A DNA stretch of 12,871 bases, taken from Acidimicrobiales bacterium (GTDB lineage Bacteria > Actinomycetota > Acidimicrobiia > Acidimicrobiales > RAAP-2). This document shows, one piece after another, positions 1-7,634 of this stretch. The notes under the pieces are model-generated. The model was not told the origin of the DNA, searched no databases, and worked only from the letters and a program-made list of their open reading frames with translations. A program made the translations under genes and the position numbers. The stretch's first letter is position 1. Each line of letters begins with the position of its first letter. The stretch lies in contig JASHWO010000142.1 in assembly GCA_030044045.1 (NCBI GenBank), positions 1-12,871 of the forward strand, read 5' to 3'.

Positions 1-1
1 G

Positions 2-1249
2 TTGCTCAGCGCGGCCGGCGGCGGGGTTGGGGTCCCCGCCGCATCGGAGGAGCCTGGGGTTGGGGTCCCCGCCGCATCGGAGGAGCCTGGGGTTGGGGCC
101 CCAGGCGCATCGGAGGAGCCTGGGGTTGGGGCCCCAGGCGGGCGAAGCGGCAGCGCGGTGGCCGAGGTGCTGGCCGGGGTGGGGCTGGGGCAGGAGGTCG
201 GCGAGAAGGAGATCGTCACCCTGTTCTCCGCCCGCGGCCCCGAGGTGCGGGCAGTGGCCGAGGTGGCCGACGACCTGCGGCGGGAGGCCCGGGGCGACGA
301 CGTGACCTACGTGGCCAACCGCAACATCAACTACACCAACGTCTGCACCTTCAAGTGCCGGTTCTGCGCCTTCTCCAAGGGGCCGCGCTCCCTGAACCTG
401 CGGGGGGAGCCCTACCTGCTGGACCTGGAGGAGATCACCCGGCGGGTGGCCGAGGCCGAGGCCGAGGGGGCTACCGAGGTGTGCCTGCAGGGGGGCATCC
501 ACCCGTCGTTCGACGGCGACTACTACGTGGACGTGCTGGGGGCGGTGCGGGCCGCCTCCGAGCACATCCACGTCCACGGCTTCACCGCCCTGGAGGTCAC
601 CGAGGGCGCCCGCCGGTCCGGGGTGCCACTGGCCGAGTACCTGGTGCGGCTGCGCGACGCCGGGCTGAAGACCCTGCCCGGCACCGCCGCCGAGATCCTC
701 GACGACGAGGTGCGGGCCGTGCTCTGCCCGGACAAGGTCGACACCGAGGAGTGGCTGGAGGCGCACCGCACGGCCCACTCGGTGGGGCTCCGCTCCAACG
801 TGACCATCATGTTCGGCGCCGTCGAGCAGCCGGTGAGCTGGGCCCGCCACATCGTGCGCACCCGGGACCTGCAGCGGGAGACCGGCGGGTTCACCGAGTT
901 CGTCCCGCTCCCTTTCGTCCACATGGCCAGCCCCATCTACCTCCAGCGCCGGTCCCGCCAGGGCCCCACCTTCCGGGAGGCCCTGCTGCTGCACGCCGTG
1001 GGGCGGATCGCCTACCGGGGCGCCATCGACAACGTCCAAGTGAGCTGGGTCAAGATGGGGGTCGAGGGGGCGCGCCAGTGCTTGGCCGCCGGAGCCAACG
1101 ACCTGGGGGGCACCCTGATGGACGAGAACATCTCACGGGCCGCCGGGGCCAGCCACGGCCAGCGGATGGGCGTGGCCGACCTGGAAGCCCTGGTGGCGCC
1201 ACTCGGCCGCCCGCTGGCCCGGCGCACCACGCTCTACGCGGTCCCGTGA
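2..1249 (+). CDS. cofH: FO synthase CofH domain (radical SAM, F420 biosynthesis), 5'-partial; probably the C-terminal half of a fused FbiC
   Basis: Radical SAM enzyme that joins a tyrosine-derived p-hydroxybenzyl unit to 5-amino-6-ribitylaminouracil, the first half of FO synthesis for cofactor F420; it acts in the cytosol. The radical-SAM cluster motif CTFKCRFC supplies C115, C119 and C122, counting from the first visible codon. CofH-type signatures follow: CLQGGIHPSFDGDYY (161-175) and GGTLMDENISRAAGASHG, which favour CofH over the menaquinone enzymes MqnC and MqnE. The frame is open from the first bases. The TTG at 2 is only a nominal start, because residues 8-47 are a low-complexity tandem repeat. 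Such a spacer suits a linker between CofG and CofH in a fused FbiC, so the CofG half may lie upstream. The stop overlaps the start of the LOG-family gene, implying one transcript. Function is secure; the N-terminus is unknown. Confidence 0.9.
   Translation: MLSAAGGGVGVPAASEEPGVGVPAASEEPGVGAPGASEEPGVGAPGGRSGSAVAEVLAGVGLGQEVGEKEIVTLFSARGPEVRAVAEVADDLRREARGDDVTYVANRNINYTNVCTFKCRFCAFSKGPRSLNLRGEPYLLDLEEITRRVAEAEAEGATEVCLQGGIHPSFDGDYYVDVLGAVRAASEHIHVHGFTALEVTEGARRSGVPLAEYLVRLRDAGLKTLPGTAAEILDDEVRAVLCPDKVDTEEWLEAHRTAHSVGLRSNVTIMFGAVEQPVSWARHIVRTRDLQRETGGFTEFVPLPFVHMASPIYLQRRSRQGPTFREALLLHAVGRIAYRGAIDNVQVSWVKMGVEGARQCLAAGANDLGGTLMDENISRAAGASHGQRMGVADLEALVAPLGRPLARRTTLYAVP
23..141 (+). repeat. 33-base in-frame tandem repeat encoding an 11-residue Gly/Val/Pro/Glu linker
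   Basis: Three full 33-base units begin at 23, 56 and 89, and a fourth partial unit begins at 122. Units 1 and 2 are identical; unit 3 differs at a few bases. Each encodes GVGVPAASEEP or GVGAPGASEEP. Because the unit is a multiple of three, copy number can change without breaking the frame. It lies just before the conserved CofH domain, so it most likely codes for a flexible interdomain linker. Confidence 0.85.
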
Positions 1250-2310
1250 GCACCCCGCTGGCTGGCCTGTCCGCCGAGGCCGAGCCGCCCGACCCGCTCG
1301 CCGTCGAGACGGCCTTCGCCGCCCTGGCCGGCGACCATCCACTCGCCCCGGCCCAGCGCGACCTCCTGCGTTCCCTGCTGAGCGTGGTCGGCGAGATGGC
1401 CCGGGAAGGGGTGGATCTGGGCGACCTCAAGATCGCCGACGCCGCCCTGGCCGAGATGGCCGAGGCGTTCCGGGTGTTCCGGCCCTACCGCTCGGTGCGC
1501 AAGCTCACCATGTTCGGCTCGGCCCGCACCCTGCCCGACGACCCGGTCTACGTACTGGCCCGGGACCTGGCCGCCCACATGGCCGCGGCCGGCTGGATGG
1601 TGGTGACCGGCGCCGGGCCGGGGATCATGGCCGCCGGGAGCGAGGGGGCGGGGCGGGAGCATGCCTTCGGGGTGAACATCCGCCTCCCTCACGAGGAGGA
1701 GGCCAACCCCTTCATCGCCCAGGACCCGAAGCTGGTGGAGATGCGGTACTTCTTCACCCGCAAGCTCATGCTCATCAAGGAGTCCCACGCCTACGCCCTG
1801 CTCCCCGGGGGCTTCGGCACCCAGGACGAGTGCTACGAGCTGCTGACGCTACTCCAGACGGGCAAGGCCGAGCCGGCCCCGGTGGTGCTGGTGGAGACGC
1901 CGGGCGGCACCTACTGGCACGGGTGGCAGCAGTTCCTGGAGGCGCAGGCGATGCGGCCCGGGTTCATCTCCCCCGAGGACCTCCACCTCTACCGGGTGGC
2001 CAGCACGGTGCAGGAGGCGGCTGGCGAGGTGCTGGGCTTCTATCGGAACTACCACTCCTGCCGCTGGGTGGGCGACCTGCTGGTCCTGCGCCTGCAGGTG
2101 GCCCCCACCCCGGGGGAACTGGCCGACCTGAACCGGCGGTTCGGCGACATCGTGACCTCGGGGTCGATCCGGCTGGCGTCGCCCTTTCCCCCGGAGCGCT
2201 CGGGACACGACCACCTCGACCTGCCCCGACTGGCCTTCCGGTTCGACAAGTTCCACTACGCCCGGCTGCGCCAGCTCATCGACGCCCTCAACGAGCTCAG
2301 GACCGGCTGA
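1246..2310 (+). CDS. LOG-family (TIGR00730-like) Rossmann-fold protein, long form
   Basis: Member of the LOG / 'lysine decarboxylase-like' family. Characterised relatives are nucleoside 5'-monophosphate phosphoribohydrolases that release cytokinin-type bases; the substrate here is not known. The family motif PGGFGTQDE spans residues 187-195. The nucleotide-fold segments MFGSARTL (89-96) and TGAGPGIMAAG (121-131) and the conserved R172-K173 are present. At 354 residues it is longer than the roughly 190-residue plant/bacterial LOGs. It has an N-terminal helical extension of about 85 residues and a C-terminal extension after about residue 265, as in long actinobacterial homologues. The GTG start at 1246 overlaps the cofH stop (GTGA), indicating translational coupling. 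The 3' end overlaps the convergent acyl-CoA ligase gene by 14 bases. The family call is strong; a role in F420 metabolism is only suggested by position. Confidence 0.87.
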   Translation: MSTPLAGLSAEAEPPDPLAVETAFAALAGDHPLAPAQRDLLRSLLSVVGEMAREGVDLGDLKIADAALAEMAEAFRVFRPYRSVRKLTMFGSARTLPDDPVYVLARDLAAHMAAAGWMVVTGAGPGIMAAGSEGAGREHAFGVNIRLPHEEEANPFIAQDPKLVEMRYFFTRKLMLIKESHAYALLPGGFGTQDECYELLTLLQTGKAEPAPVVLVETPGGTYWHGWQQFLEAQAMRPGFISPEDLHLYRVASTVQEAAGEVLGFYRNYHSCRWVGDLLVLRLQVAPTPGELADLNRRFGDIVTSGSIRLASPFPPERSGHDHLDLPRLAFRFDKFHYARLRQLIDALNELRTG

Positions 2311-3913
2311 CCGTCCGTACCTCCAGCTCGCCAGCGGCGTGGCGAGCCCGCAGCGCCAACTTGTCGAACTTGCCCACCGACGTCTTCGGGATCTCGTCGA
2401 GGAAGGTCCAGCGCTCGGGCACCCACCAGCGGGGCACCCGGCCCTCCAGGTACTCGACCAGCGCCTCGGCCGTGGGCGCGGCACCCGGCACCGGCACCAC
2501 GCAGGCCAGCGGGCGCTCCTGCCACTTCGGGTCGGGCACGGCCACCACCGCCGCCTCGAACACGTCGGGATGGGCCATCACCTCGTTCTCGAGCGCCACC
2601 GAGGAGATCCACTCCCCGCCCGACTTGATCACGTCCTTCGTACGGTCGGCGATCTCGAGGTAGCCCCGCCGGTCCAGGGTGCCCACATCCCCGGTGCGCA
2701 GCCAGCCGTGGTGGAAGCGGTCCGGGTCCGGGTCCTTGTAGTAGGAGGCGGTCACCCAGGGGCCCCGGACCTCGATCTCCCCCACCGACGTCCCGTCGTT
2801 CGGCAGGATCTCGCCGCCGTCGCCCACGATACGCGCTTCCACCCCGGCCACCACCCGGCCGGCCTTCGCCCGGTAGGCCCTGGCCTCCTCGGGGGTGGCC
2901 CCGCGGGGCGGGATGGCCAGGGCGCCCAGCGGGCTGGTCTCGGTCATGCCCCAGCCCTGGACCAGGGGCGCCCCCACCCGGGCCTCGAAGGCCTCGATGA
3001 GGGCCGGGGGCACGGCCGATCCGCCGGCGGTCACGTGGCGGAGCGAGGAGAGGTCGTGATCCCCCGCCGCCTGCAACAGGTCGTTCCAGATGGTGGGCAC
3101 CCCGCAGGCCAGGGTGGGGCGTAGCTCGGCGATGATCCGGGCCAGGTGCTCGCCCTGGAGGAACATCTGGGGCATCACCAGGTCGGTGCCGACCAGGTAC
3201 CCGCCGTAGGGCGTGCCCCAGGCGCTGGCGTGGAACATGGGGACGACGGCCAGCAGGCGGTCCCGCTCGGTCATCCCGATGGAGGCGGCCGAGGTGATGG
3301 CCATCGAGTGCAGGACGGTGGAACGGTGGCTGTACACCACGCCCTTGGGCCGCCCGGTGGTGCCGCTCGTGTAGCACATGGCCGCGGCGTCGCGCTCGTC
3401 CAGGACCGGCCAGTCGTAGCCCGGTTCCTCGGCGGCCAACAGGGCCTCGTACTCGAGGGTCTCCCCCAGCGCCGAGGTGTCGGCCTCGCCGACCACGATC
3501 ACCGACTCCACCGACTGCAGTTCGTCGTAGACCCGGGCCAGCAGGGGCACCAGCGACCCGTCCACCACGATCACCCGGTCCTCGGCGTGGTCGATGACGT
3601 AGGCCAGCTGCTCGGGGGCCAGGCGGATGTTCAGGGTGTGGAGCACTGCCCCCATGGAGGGCACGGCCAGGTAGGCCTCCAGGTGCACCTGGTTGTTCCA
3701 GCAGAACGTCCCCACCCGGTCGCCCCGGCCCACGCCGAGCCGGTCCAGCGCCGCCGCCAGCTTCTCGGCCCGCACCGCCACCTCGGCGAAGGTGGCCTCG
3801 TGGTACCCGTCCGGCACGACGGTGATCACCTTGGACTCGCCGTAGACCTGGGAGCCGTGGCGGAGGATGCCGCTGATCAGCAGCGGCGCGTCCTGCATGG
3901 TGCTGCGCACCAT
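2297..3913 (-). CDS. Long/medium-chain fatty acid-CoA ligase (FadD-like, AMP-binding)
   Basis: Adenylate-forming enzyme that activates a fatty acid with ATP and then makes the acyl-CoA thioester. The 538-residue protein has the ATP P-loop YTSGTTGRPKG (181-191), the adenine-binding motif GWGMTET (320-326), TGD (407-409), the hinge region DRTKDVIKSGGEWIS (423-437) and the catalytic lysine K515 in KTSVGK. An open frame continues upstream, but the ATG at 3911-3913 (MVRSTMQDAPLL) is chosen because homologous ligases begin with a similar RSTM segment and the upstream extension is low-complexity Arg/Pro/Gly. The Shine-Dalgarno match at this start is weak (GGTGAG directly adjacent). The start is only 41 bases from the divergent lipoprotein gene, so their promoters must overlap. 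Chain-length preference cannot be read from the sequence. Confidence 0.92.
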   Translation of the reverse strand: MVRSTMQDAPLLISGILRHGSQVYGESKVITVVPDGYHEATFAEVAVRAEKLAAALDRLGVGRGDRVGTFCWNNQVHLEAYLAVPSMGAVLHTLNIRLAPEQLAYVIDHAEDRVIVVDGSLVPLLARVYDELQSVESVIVVGEADTSALGETLEYEALLAAEEPGYDWPVLDERDAAAMCYTSGTTGRPKGVVYSHRSTVLHSMAITSAASIGMTERDRLLAVVPMFHASAWGTPYGGYLVGTDLVMPQMFLQGEHLARIIAELRPTLACGVPTIWNDLLQAAGDHDLSSLRHVTAGGSAVPPALIEAFEARVGAPLVQGWGMTETSPLGALAIPPRGATPEEARAYRAKAGRVVAGVEARIVGDGGEILPNDGTSVGEIEVRGPWVTASYYKDPDPDRFHHGWLRTGDVGTLDRRGYLEIADRTKDVIKSGGEWISSVALENEVMAHPDVFEAAVVAVPDPKWQERPLACVVPVPGAAPTAEALVEYLEGRVPRWWVPERWTFLDEIPKTSVGKFDKLALRARHAAGELEVRTVSRS

Positions 3914-3954
3914 CTCACCGTACCCGCCTGGGGCTTGCCCGACCGTTGTGACGC
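3914..3954. promoter_or_regulatory. 41-base divergent intergenic region
   Basis: This short gap separates the start codons of the acyl-CoA ligase (minus) and the lipoprotein hydrolase (plus). It must hold the control signals for both unless promoters lie inside the coding sequences. On the minus strand a TACGGT hexamer (TANNNT type) ends only three bases before the ligase ATG. That is close enough for a very short leader or leaderless transcript, but it is weak evidence. No Shine-Dalgarno sequence is evident before the plus-strand ATG at 3955. Confidence 0.35.
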
Positions 3955-4887
3955 ATGGGTCGATGGGTCGTGCTGACGGCCGGGGCGCTCCTGGCGATGA
4001 CGCTCGGGCTGGGCGGGTGCGTGGCCGTGGTCGCCGGTGGCGGGGGCGGGGGCGGGGGCGGGGGCGCTGGGGCCGGTAGCGCAGGCACAGGCGGTGGCCC
4101 GGCCGTCCCCCTTTCCTGGGAGGCCCTCGACCAGCAGGCGGCGGCCACCTGCTCCGGCCTTCCCTGGACGGTGCTGGCGGCCATCGGCCGGGTGGAGAGC
4201 GACAGCGGGCAGTCCACCGCCCCCGGGGTCCACGGCGGGGCCAACGCCGCCGGGGCCGAGGGCCCGATGCAGTTCGAGCCGGCCACCTTCGCCGCCTACG
4301 CCACTGTTGGGCCCGGCGGGGCGACACCCCCCTCCCCCTACGACCCGGTCGACGCCGTCTACACCGCTGCCAGGATGCTCTGCGCCGACGGTGGCGGGAC
4401 CACTACCGCCCTGGCCGTCGACGACTACGACCACTCGGCCACCTACGTGGCAACCGTGCTGGTGTTGGCCGCGGCGTTGGCCGCGGCGCCGACGTTGGCC
4501 GCGACCCCAGCGGCCGCCCTGGCCTTCGCCGCCCAGCAGCTCGGCGTGCCCTACGTGTGGGGTGGGGAGACACCGGGCATCGGCTTCGACTGCTCGGGCC
4601 TGGTGCAGGCCGCCTACCGGGCGGCCGGGGTGTCCCTGCCTCGGGTGGCCCAGGCACAGTTCGACGCCGGGCCGGCCGTCACCGGCACACCCGTCCCCGG
4701 CGACCTGCTCTTCTTCGGCGGGTCGGCCGCCAGCGTGAGCCACGTCGGGATCTACGTGGGTGGCGGGGAGATGATCGACGCGCCCTACACCGGCACCGTG
4801 GTCCGCTTCGACGCCGTGCCCACCACCCCGGGCACGCCCTGGGGCACAGAGATCTACGTGGGTGCCACCCGGCCCTGGGCCGGCTGA
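3955..4887 (+). CDS. Putative lipoprotein with lytic-transglycosylase-like and NlpC/P60 (C40) domains
   Basis: Predicted cell-wall hydrolase of 310 residues. Residues 1-22 form a short signal peptide ending in a lipobox-like LGGC, with C22 as the candidate lipidated cysteine; the Gly at -2 is not ideal. A Gly-rich linker (28-48) follows. Residues 54-145 resemble an SLT lytic transglycosylase: IGRVESDSG with candidate catalytic E81, then [10 protein letters not shown] (103-112). An Ala-rich spacer (165-192) leads to a C-terminal NlpC/P60 peptidase with FDCSGLV (C213), SHVGIYVG (H263) and D275, which sits where RipA-type enzymes carry the third catalytic residue. The combination would cut both glycan strands and stem peptides outside the membrane. 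A role in wall remodelling or growth is inferred; similar two-domain enzymes also occur in conjugative elements, but nothing here supports conjugation. The end overlaps the convergent pgi by 34 bases. Confidence 0.87.
   Translation: MGRWVVLTAGALLAMTLGLGGCVAVVAGGGGGGGGGGAGAGSAGTGGGPAVPLSWEALDQQAAATCSGLPWTVLAAIGRVESDSGQSTAPGVHGGANAAGAEGPMQFEPATFAAYATVGPGGATPPSPYDPVDAVYTAARMLCADGGGTTTALAVDDYDHSATYVATVLVLAAALAAAPTLAATPAAALAFAAQQLGVPYVWGGETPGIGFDCSGLVQAAYRAAGVSLPRVAQAQFDAGPAVTGTPVPGDLLFFGGSAASVSHVGIYVGGGEMIDAPYTGTVVRFDAVPTTPGTPWGTEIYVGATRPWAG
4041..4064 (+). repeat. In-frame hexanucleotide tandem repeat (CGGGGG)x4 in the Gly linker
   Basis: Four uninterrupted CGGGGG units lie inside the lipoprotein gene and encode part of its poly-Gly spacer. 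The unit is two codons long, so slippage would change linker length by two glycines without a frameshift. Loss or gain of single G residues within a tract would instead truncate the enzyme. Confidence 0.8.
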
Positions 4888-6494
4888 CCCCGCCGGAGGC
4901 GGCGGTACTCCCCCACCAGCGCCGCCGTCGAGGGGTCCTGGCCGGAGAGCTCGCCGTCGCCAGCGAGCGCGGGAGCCAACTGCCGGGCCATGGCCTTGCC
5001 CAGCTCCACCCCCCACTGGTCGAAGGAGTCGATCCCCCAGACCGCCCCCTGGGTGAACACCACGTGCTCGTAGAAGGCCACGATCTGGCCGAGCACGGCC
5101 GGGGTGAGCTCGGCAGCCAACAGGGTGGACGAGGGACGGTTGCCGGGCATCACCTTGTGGGGCACCAGCGCCGGCGGCGTCCCCTCGGCCGCCACCTCCT
5201 CGGCCGTGCGCCCGAAGGCCAGCGCCGCGCTCTGGGCGAAGCAGTTGGCCATGAACTGGTCGTGCTGGCCACCGTGCTCGCGGGTGGAGCGGGCGAAGGC
5301 CAGGAAGTCGGCCGGCACCAGCCGGGTCCCCTGGTGCAGGAGCTGGTAGAAGGCGTGCTGCCCGTTCGTCCCGGGCTCGCCCCAGTAGATCTCGCCGGTG
5401 TCGGTCCCGACCGGCGAGCCGTCACCCCGCACCGACTTGCCGTTCGACTCCATGGTGAGCTGCTGGAGGTAGGCCGGGAGACGGGCCAGCCGCTGGCTGT
5501 AGGGCAGCACGGCATGGGACTGGGCACCGAAGAAGCCGGCGTACCAGAGGTTCAGCATGCCCTGGAGCACCGGCAGGTTCCCCTCCAGCGGCGCCGTACG
5601 GAAGTGCTCGTCCATGGCGTGGAAGCCGGCCAGCATCTCCCCGAAGGCCTCCCGGCCGATCGCCACCATGAGCGAGAAGCCGATAGCCGAGTCGTAGGAG
5701 TAGCGGCCGCCCACCCAGTCCCAGAACTCCAGCATCTCGCCGATGCCGAACTCGGCCACCGCCTGCTCGTTGGTGGACACGGCCACGAAGTGCCGGGCCA
5801 CCGCCTCCGGCCCGGCACCGCCCAACCCGGCCAGCAGCCACTCCCGGGCGGCGGCGGCGTTGGTCAGCGTCTCCAGCGTGGTGAAGGTCTTCGAGCACAC
5901 CACGAACAGCGTCTCGGCCGGGTCCAGGTCGTGCGTCTTGGCGTAGAGGTCCACCGGGTCGATGTTGGACACGAAGCGGCACTCGACGGCGGCGTGGTCC
6001 CGCAACGCCTCGTACGCCATGGCCGGGCCCAGGTCGGAACCGCCGATACCGATGTTGACGACGGTGCGGATGCGCCGGCCGGTGTGGCCGGTCCAGCGCC
6101 CGTCGCGGATCCGGTCCGAGAGGTCGCCCATCCGCTCCAGCACCCGGTGGACGTCGCCCACCACATCCTGGCCGTCGACCTCCAGCCGGGTGCCGGCGGA
6201 CATCCGGAGCGCCACGTGGAGCACGGCCCGGTCCTCGGTGGTGTTGATGTGGCGGCCGGCGAACATCTCGTCCCGCCGCTCCTCCACGCCGGCCCGGCGG
6301 GCCAGGGCCAGCAGCAGCCGCACCGTCTCGTCGGTGGCCCGGTGCTTGGAGTAGTCGAGCAGCAGGTCGGCGCCCCGGGCCGACAGCCTCGCCACCCGCC
6401 CGGGGTCGCCGGCGAACAGCTCCCGCAGGGTCACGTCGCGCACCTGCTCGTAGTGGGTGGCCAGCGCCCGCCACTCCTCGGTCGCCGTGATCAC
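4854..6494 (-). CDS. pgi: Glucose-6-phosphate isomerase
   Basis: Interconverts glucose 6-phosphate and fructose 6-phosphate in glycolysis and gluconeogenesis. The 546-residue protein matches the usual length of about 550. Both family signatures are visible: [14 protein letters not shown] (259-272) and [10 protein letters not shown] (491-500). Also present are the sugar-phosphate-binding segments [11 protein letters not shown] (147-157) and [10 protein letters not shown] (200-209), and the active-site region [13 protein letters not shown] (372-384) with E373. K500 is the expected catalytic lysine; H407 is the probable catalytic histidine by rough alignment. The GTG start at 6494 is chosen because it overlaps the M48 peptidase stop as GTGA, has a strong purine tract just upstream, and begins the conserved N-terminus. 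A longer open frame upstream only shadows the M48 gene. It is probably co-transcribed with the peptidase gene. Confidence 0.96.
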   Translation of the reverse strand: MITATEEWRALATHYEQVRDVTLRELFAGDPGRVARLSARGADLLLDYSKHRATDETVRLLLALARRAGVEERRDEMFAGRHINTTEDRAVLHVALRMSAGTRLEVDGQDVVGDVHRVLERMGDLSDRIRDGRWTGHTGRRIRTVVNIGIGGSDLGPAMAYEALRDHAAVECRFVSNIDPVDLYAKTHDLDPAETLFVVCSKTFTTLETLTNAAAAREWLLAGLGGAGPEAVARHFVAVSTNEQAVAEFGIGEMLEFWDWVGGRYSYDSAIGFSLMVAIGREAFGEMLAGFHAMDEHFRTAPLEGNLPVLQGMLNLWYAGFFGAQSHAVLPYSQRLARLPAYLQQLTMESNGKSVRGDGSPVGTDTGEIYWGEPGTNGQHAFYQLLHQGTRLVPADFLAFARSTREHGGQHDQFMANCFAQSAALAFGRTAEEVAAEGTPPALVPHKVMPGNRPSSTLLAAELTPAVLGQIVAFYEHVVFTQGAVWGIDSFDQWGVELGKAMARQLAPALAGDGELSGQDPSTAALVGEYRRLRRGQPAQGRVAPT

Positions 6495-7480
6495 GCCTCC
6501 CCCCTTTCCGTACGACGGCCGAGCCAGTCCCCGAACTGCCGGCCCAGGCGCTCCACGTCGCCGGCGGTGCGCTCCAGGAAGGCGGTGAAGCGGGTGCGGT
6601 AGTGGTCGACCGCGGCGTCGAACTCGGCCGACGGCGGTGGCTCCTGGCCCCGCCGGGGGTACCGGCCCGAGCGGATGCGGTCGTAGTCCCCGGCCTGCAC
6701 CCAGGTGATGAGCTCCTTGACCCGACGCACGGCGAAGGGGTGGGTCTGCTTGAGCTCCATCCAGAAGCGGGAGTGGCGGGAGAAGAGGTCGTCCTCGTTG
6801 TGGTAGTCGCTGGCCTGCCTGAGGAATGCCTCGAAGCTCATCCCGGGCAGCGCCCCGCCGGCCAGTCGCATGAGCACCCGGCAGGGCGCCAGCGGGTCGT
6901 CCATGACCAGGGCCGCCGCCCGGTCGGCCGACAGCTCGGCGGCCCGGGCCCACTCCAGGAGGGCCAGGTACATCCCCCGTGCCGGCAACCCGAGCAGGAG
7001 CGATCGGGGCAGGGCGCCGTCCAGGAACTCCTTCAGCAGGAGCAGGGCCGTCGTGTACAGGTAGTGCTCGGAGAGCACGTGCGCCACCTCGTGGGCCAGC
7101 ACGGTGCGGATCTCCTCAGCACTGTACGAGCCCACCAACGACGACTTCACCACCACGATCGGGGTCTTGGCCCCGATGGTCATGGCGTTCACGTCGGGCG
7201 CGTTGGTCACGTACAGATCTGGGATCGTGGCCAGGTCGAGGATCGAGGCACACTGCACGTACCCCTGCCAGATCTCCGGCACCTGCTGGTCCCCCAGTCG
7301 GATGGCGTTGCCCATCACCATCTGTCGGAGGCGCCGCTCGTGGCCCACGTCGGTGAGGCGCTTGATCACTTTGTCGAGCAATGGCACGGCGTGCAGTGCC
7401 GAGGTAGCGGCCCGGTCGGCCGGGTGCTCGTAGGCCTTGGCGCTGATCTGGGCGTAGCGCCCGGCAAGCTCGATGGCCAT
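6491..7480 (-). CDS. M48-family zinc metallopeptidase
   Basis: Predicted zinc-dependent endopeptidase of 329 residues. The HEXXH motif is in [13 protein letters not shown] (H130, E131, H134), and [14 protein letters not shown] supplies the third zinc ligand E182, the arrangement typical of M48 (HtpX/Ste24-like) enzymes. The segment around 140-175 is hydrophobic but interrupted by charges, so it may be membrane-associated rather than a clear multi-pass protein. No signal peptide is seen. The ATG at 7480 is chosen because GAGAGGA lies six bases upstream; an upstream in-frame ATG at 7534 would add 18 unconserved-looking residues. The stop overlaps the pgi start. The insertion sequence ends 66 bases upstream, so the native promoter may be displaced or lie in the short remaining leader. 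The substrate is unknown. Confidence 0.88.
   Translation of the reverse strand: MAIELAGRYAQISAKAYEHPADRAATSALHAVPLLDKVIKRLTDVGHERRLRQMVMGNAIRLGDQQVPEIWQGYVQCASILDLATIPDLYVTNAPDVNAMTIGAKTPIVVVKSSLVGSYSAEEIRTVLAHEVAHVLSEHYLYTTALLLLKEFLDGALPRSLLLGLPARGMYLALLEWARAAELSADRAAALVMDDPLAPCRVLMRLAGGALPGMSFEAFLRQASDYHNEDDLFSRHSRFWMELKQTHPFAVRRVKELITWVQAGDYDRIRSGRYPRRGQEPPPSAEFDAAVDHYRTRFTAFLERTAGDVERLGRQFGDWLGRRTERGEA
6496..6504 (-). promoter_or_regulatory. Ribosome binding tract for pgi
   Basis: On the minus strand GGGGGGAGG ends one base before the GTG at 6494. The G run gives several possible pairings with the 16S tail at normal spacing. It lies inside the last codons of the M48 gene, consistent with coupled translation across the GTGA overlap, and it supports the chosen GTG start. 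Confidence 0.6.
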
Positions 7481-7486
7481 GGTGGG

Positions 7487-7493
7487 TCCTCTC
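7487..7493 (-). promoter_or_regulatory. Ribosome binding site for the M48 peptidase
   Basis: GAGAGGA on the minus strand lies six bases before the ATG at 7480. It is well placed for a Shine-Dalgarno site and decides between this start and the upstream in-frame ATG at 7534. Confidence 0.7.
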
Positions 7494-7546
7494 GGTCGGC
7501 GGCGGCAGGAGCCTATCGGGCAGGATGGCCCCATGGCCGAGCATCG

Positions 7547-7569
7547 CGTTGACTCACCAAAAACCTCCG
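7547..7569 (+). repeat. Outer left terminal motif of the IS
   Basis: It begins CGTTGACTCACC, continues with an A run and ends CCTCCG. It resembles the inner repeat (CGTTGCCTCACG ... CCCTCCG) and the reverse complement of the outer right motif. Its start is 35 bases from that of the inner copy. Confidence 0.65.
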
Positions 7570-7580
7570 CGTAGCTGGCA

Positions 7581-7609
7581 TCGTTGCCTCACGAAGAACC
7601 CTCCGCCTG
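7581..7609 (+). repeat. Inner left inverted repeat (IRL), 29 bases
   Basis: It starts TCGTTGCCTCACG and ends CCTCCGCCTG, and is an exact reverse complement of 8832-8860. The match stops at the next base on both sides. A TTG at 7584 inside it opens the transposase frame, but the likely start codon is downstream at 7635. Confidence 0.92.
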
Positions 7610-7634
7610 GAAGCGGGTCAGCTACGCCAGAGCG

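Noticed and set aside
23..141. CRISPR-like repeat array
   Set aside because: The units are contiguous with no spacers and are in frame within a coding region.
355..1245. Long plus-strand open frame overlapping cofH that joins the LOG frame
   Set aside because: Its translation is low-complexity Gly/Arg/Pro. The LOG-family similarity begins only after the GTG at 1246, so it is a high-GC shadow.
3914..4327. N-terminal extension of the acyl-CoA ligase frame (138 extra residues)
   Set aside because: It is Arg/Pro/Gly-rich, lies opposite the lipoprotein gene, and would precede a start (MVRSTM) that fits the family.
4557..6602. Long plus-strand open frames opposite pgi
   Set aside because: Their translation is His/Gly/Arg-rich without domains, and the minus strand holds both glucose-6-phosphate isomerase signatures.
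7584..7634. Transposase start at the TTG inside the left inverted repeat
   Set aside because: The 17 extra residues are encoded mostly by the terminal repeat; the ATG at 7635 begins the family-like sequence MELSVGERRAV.
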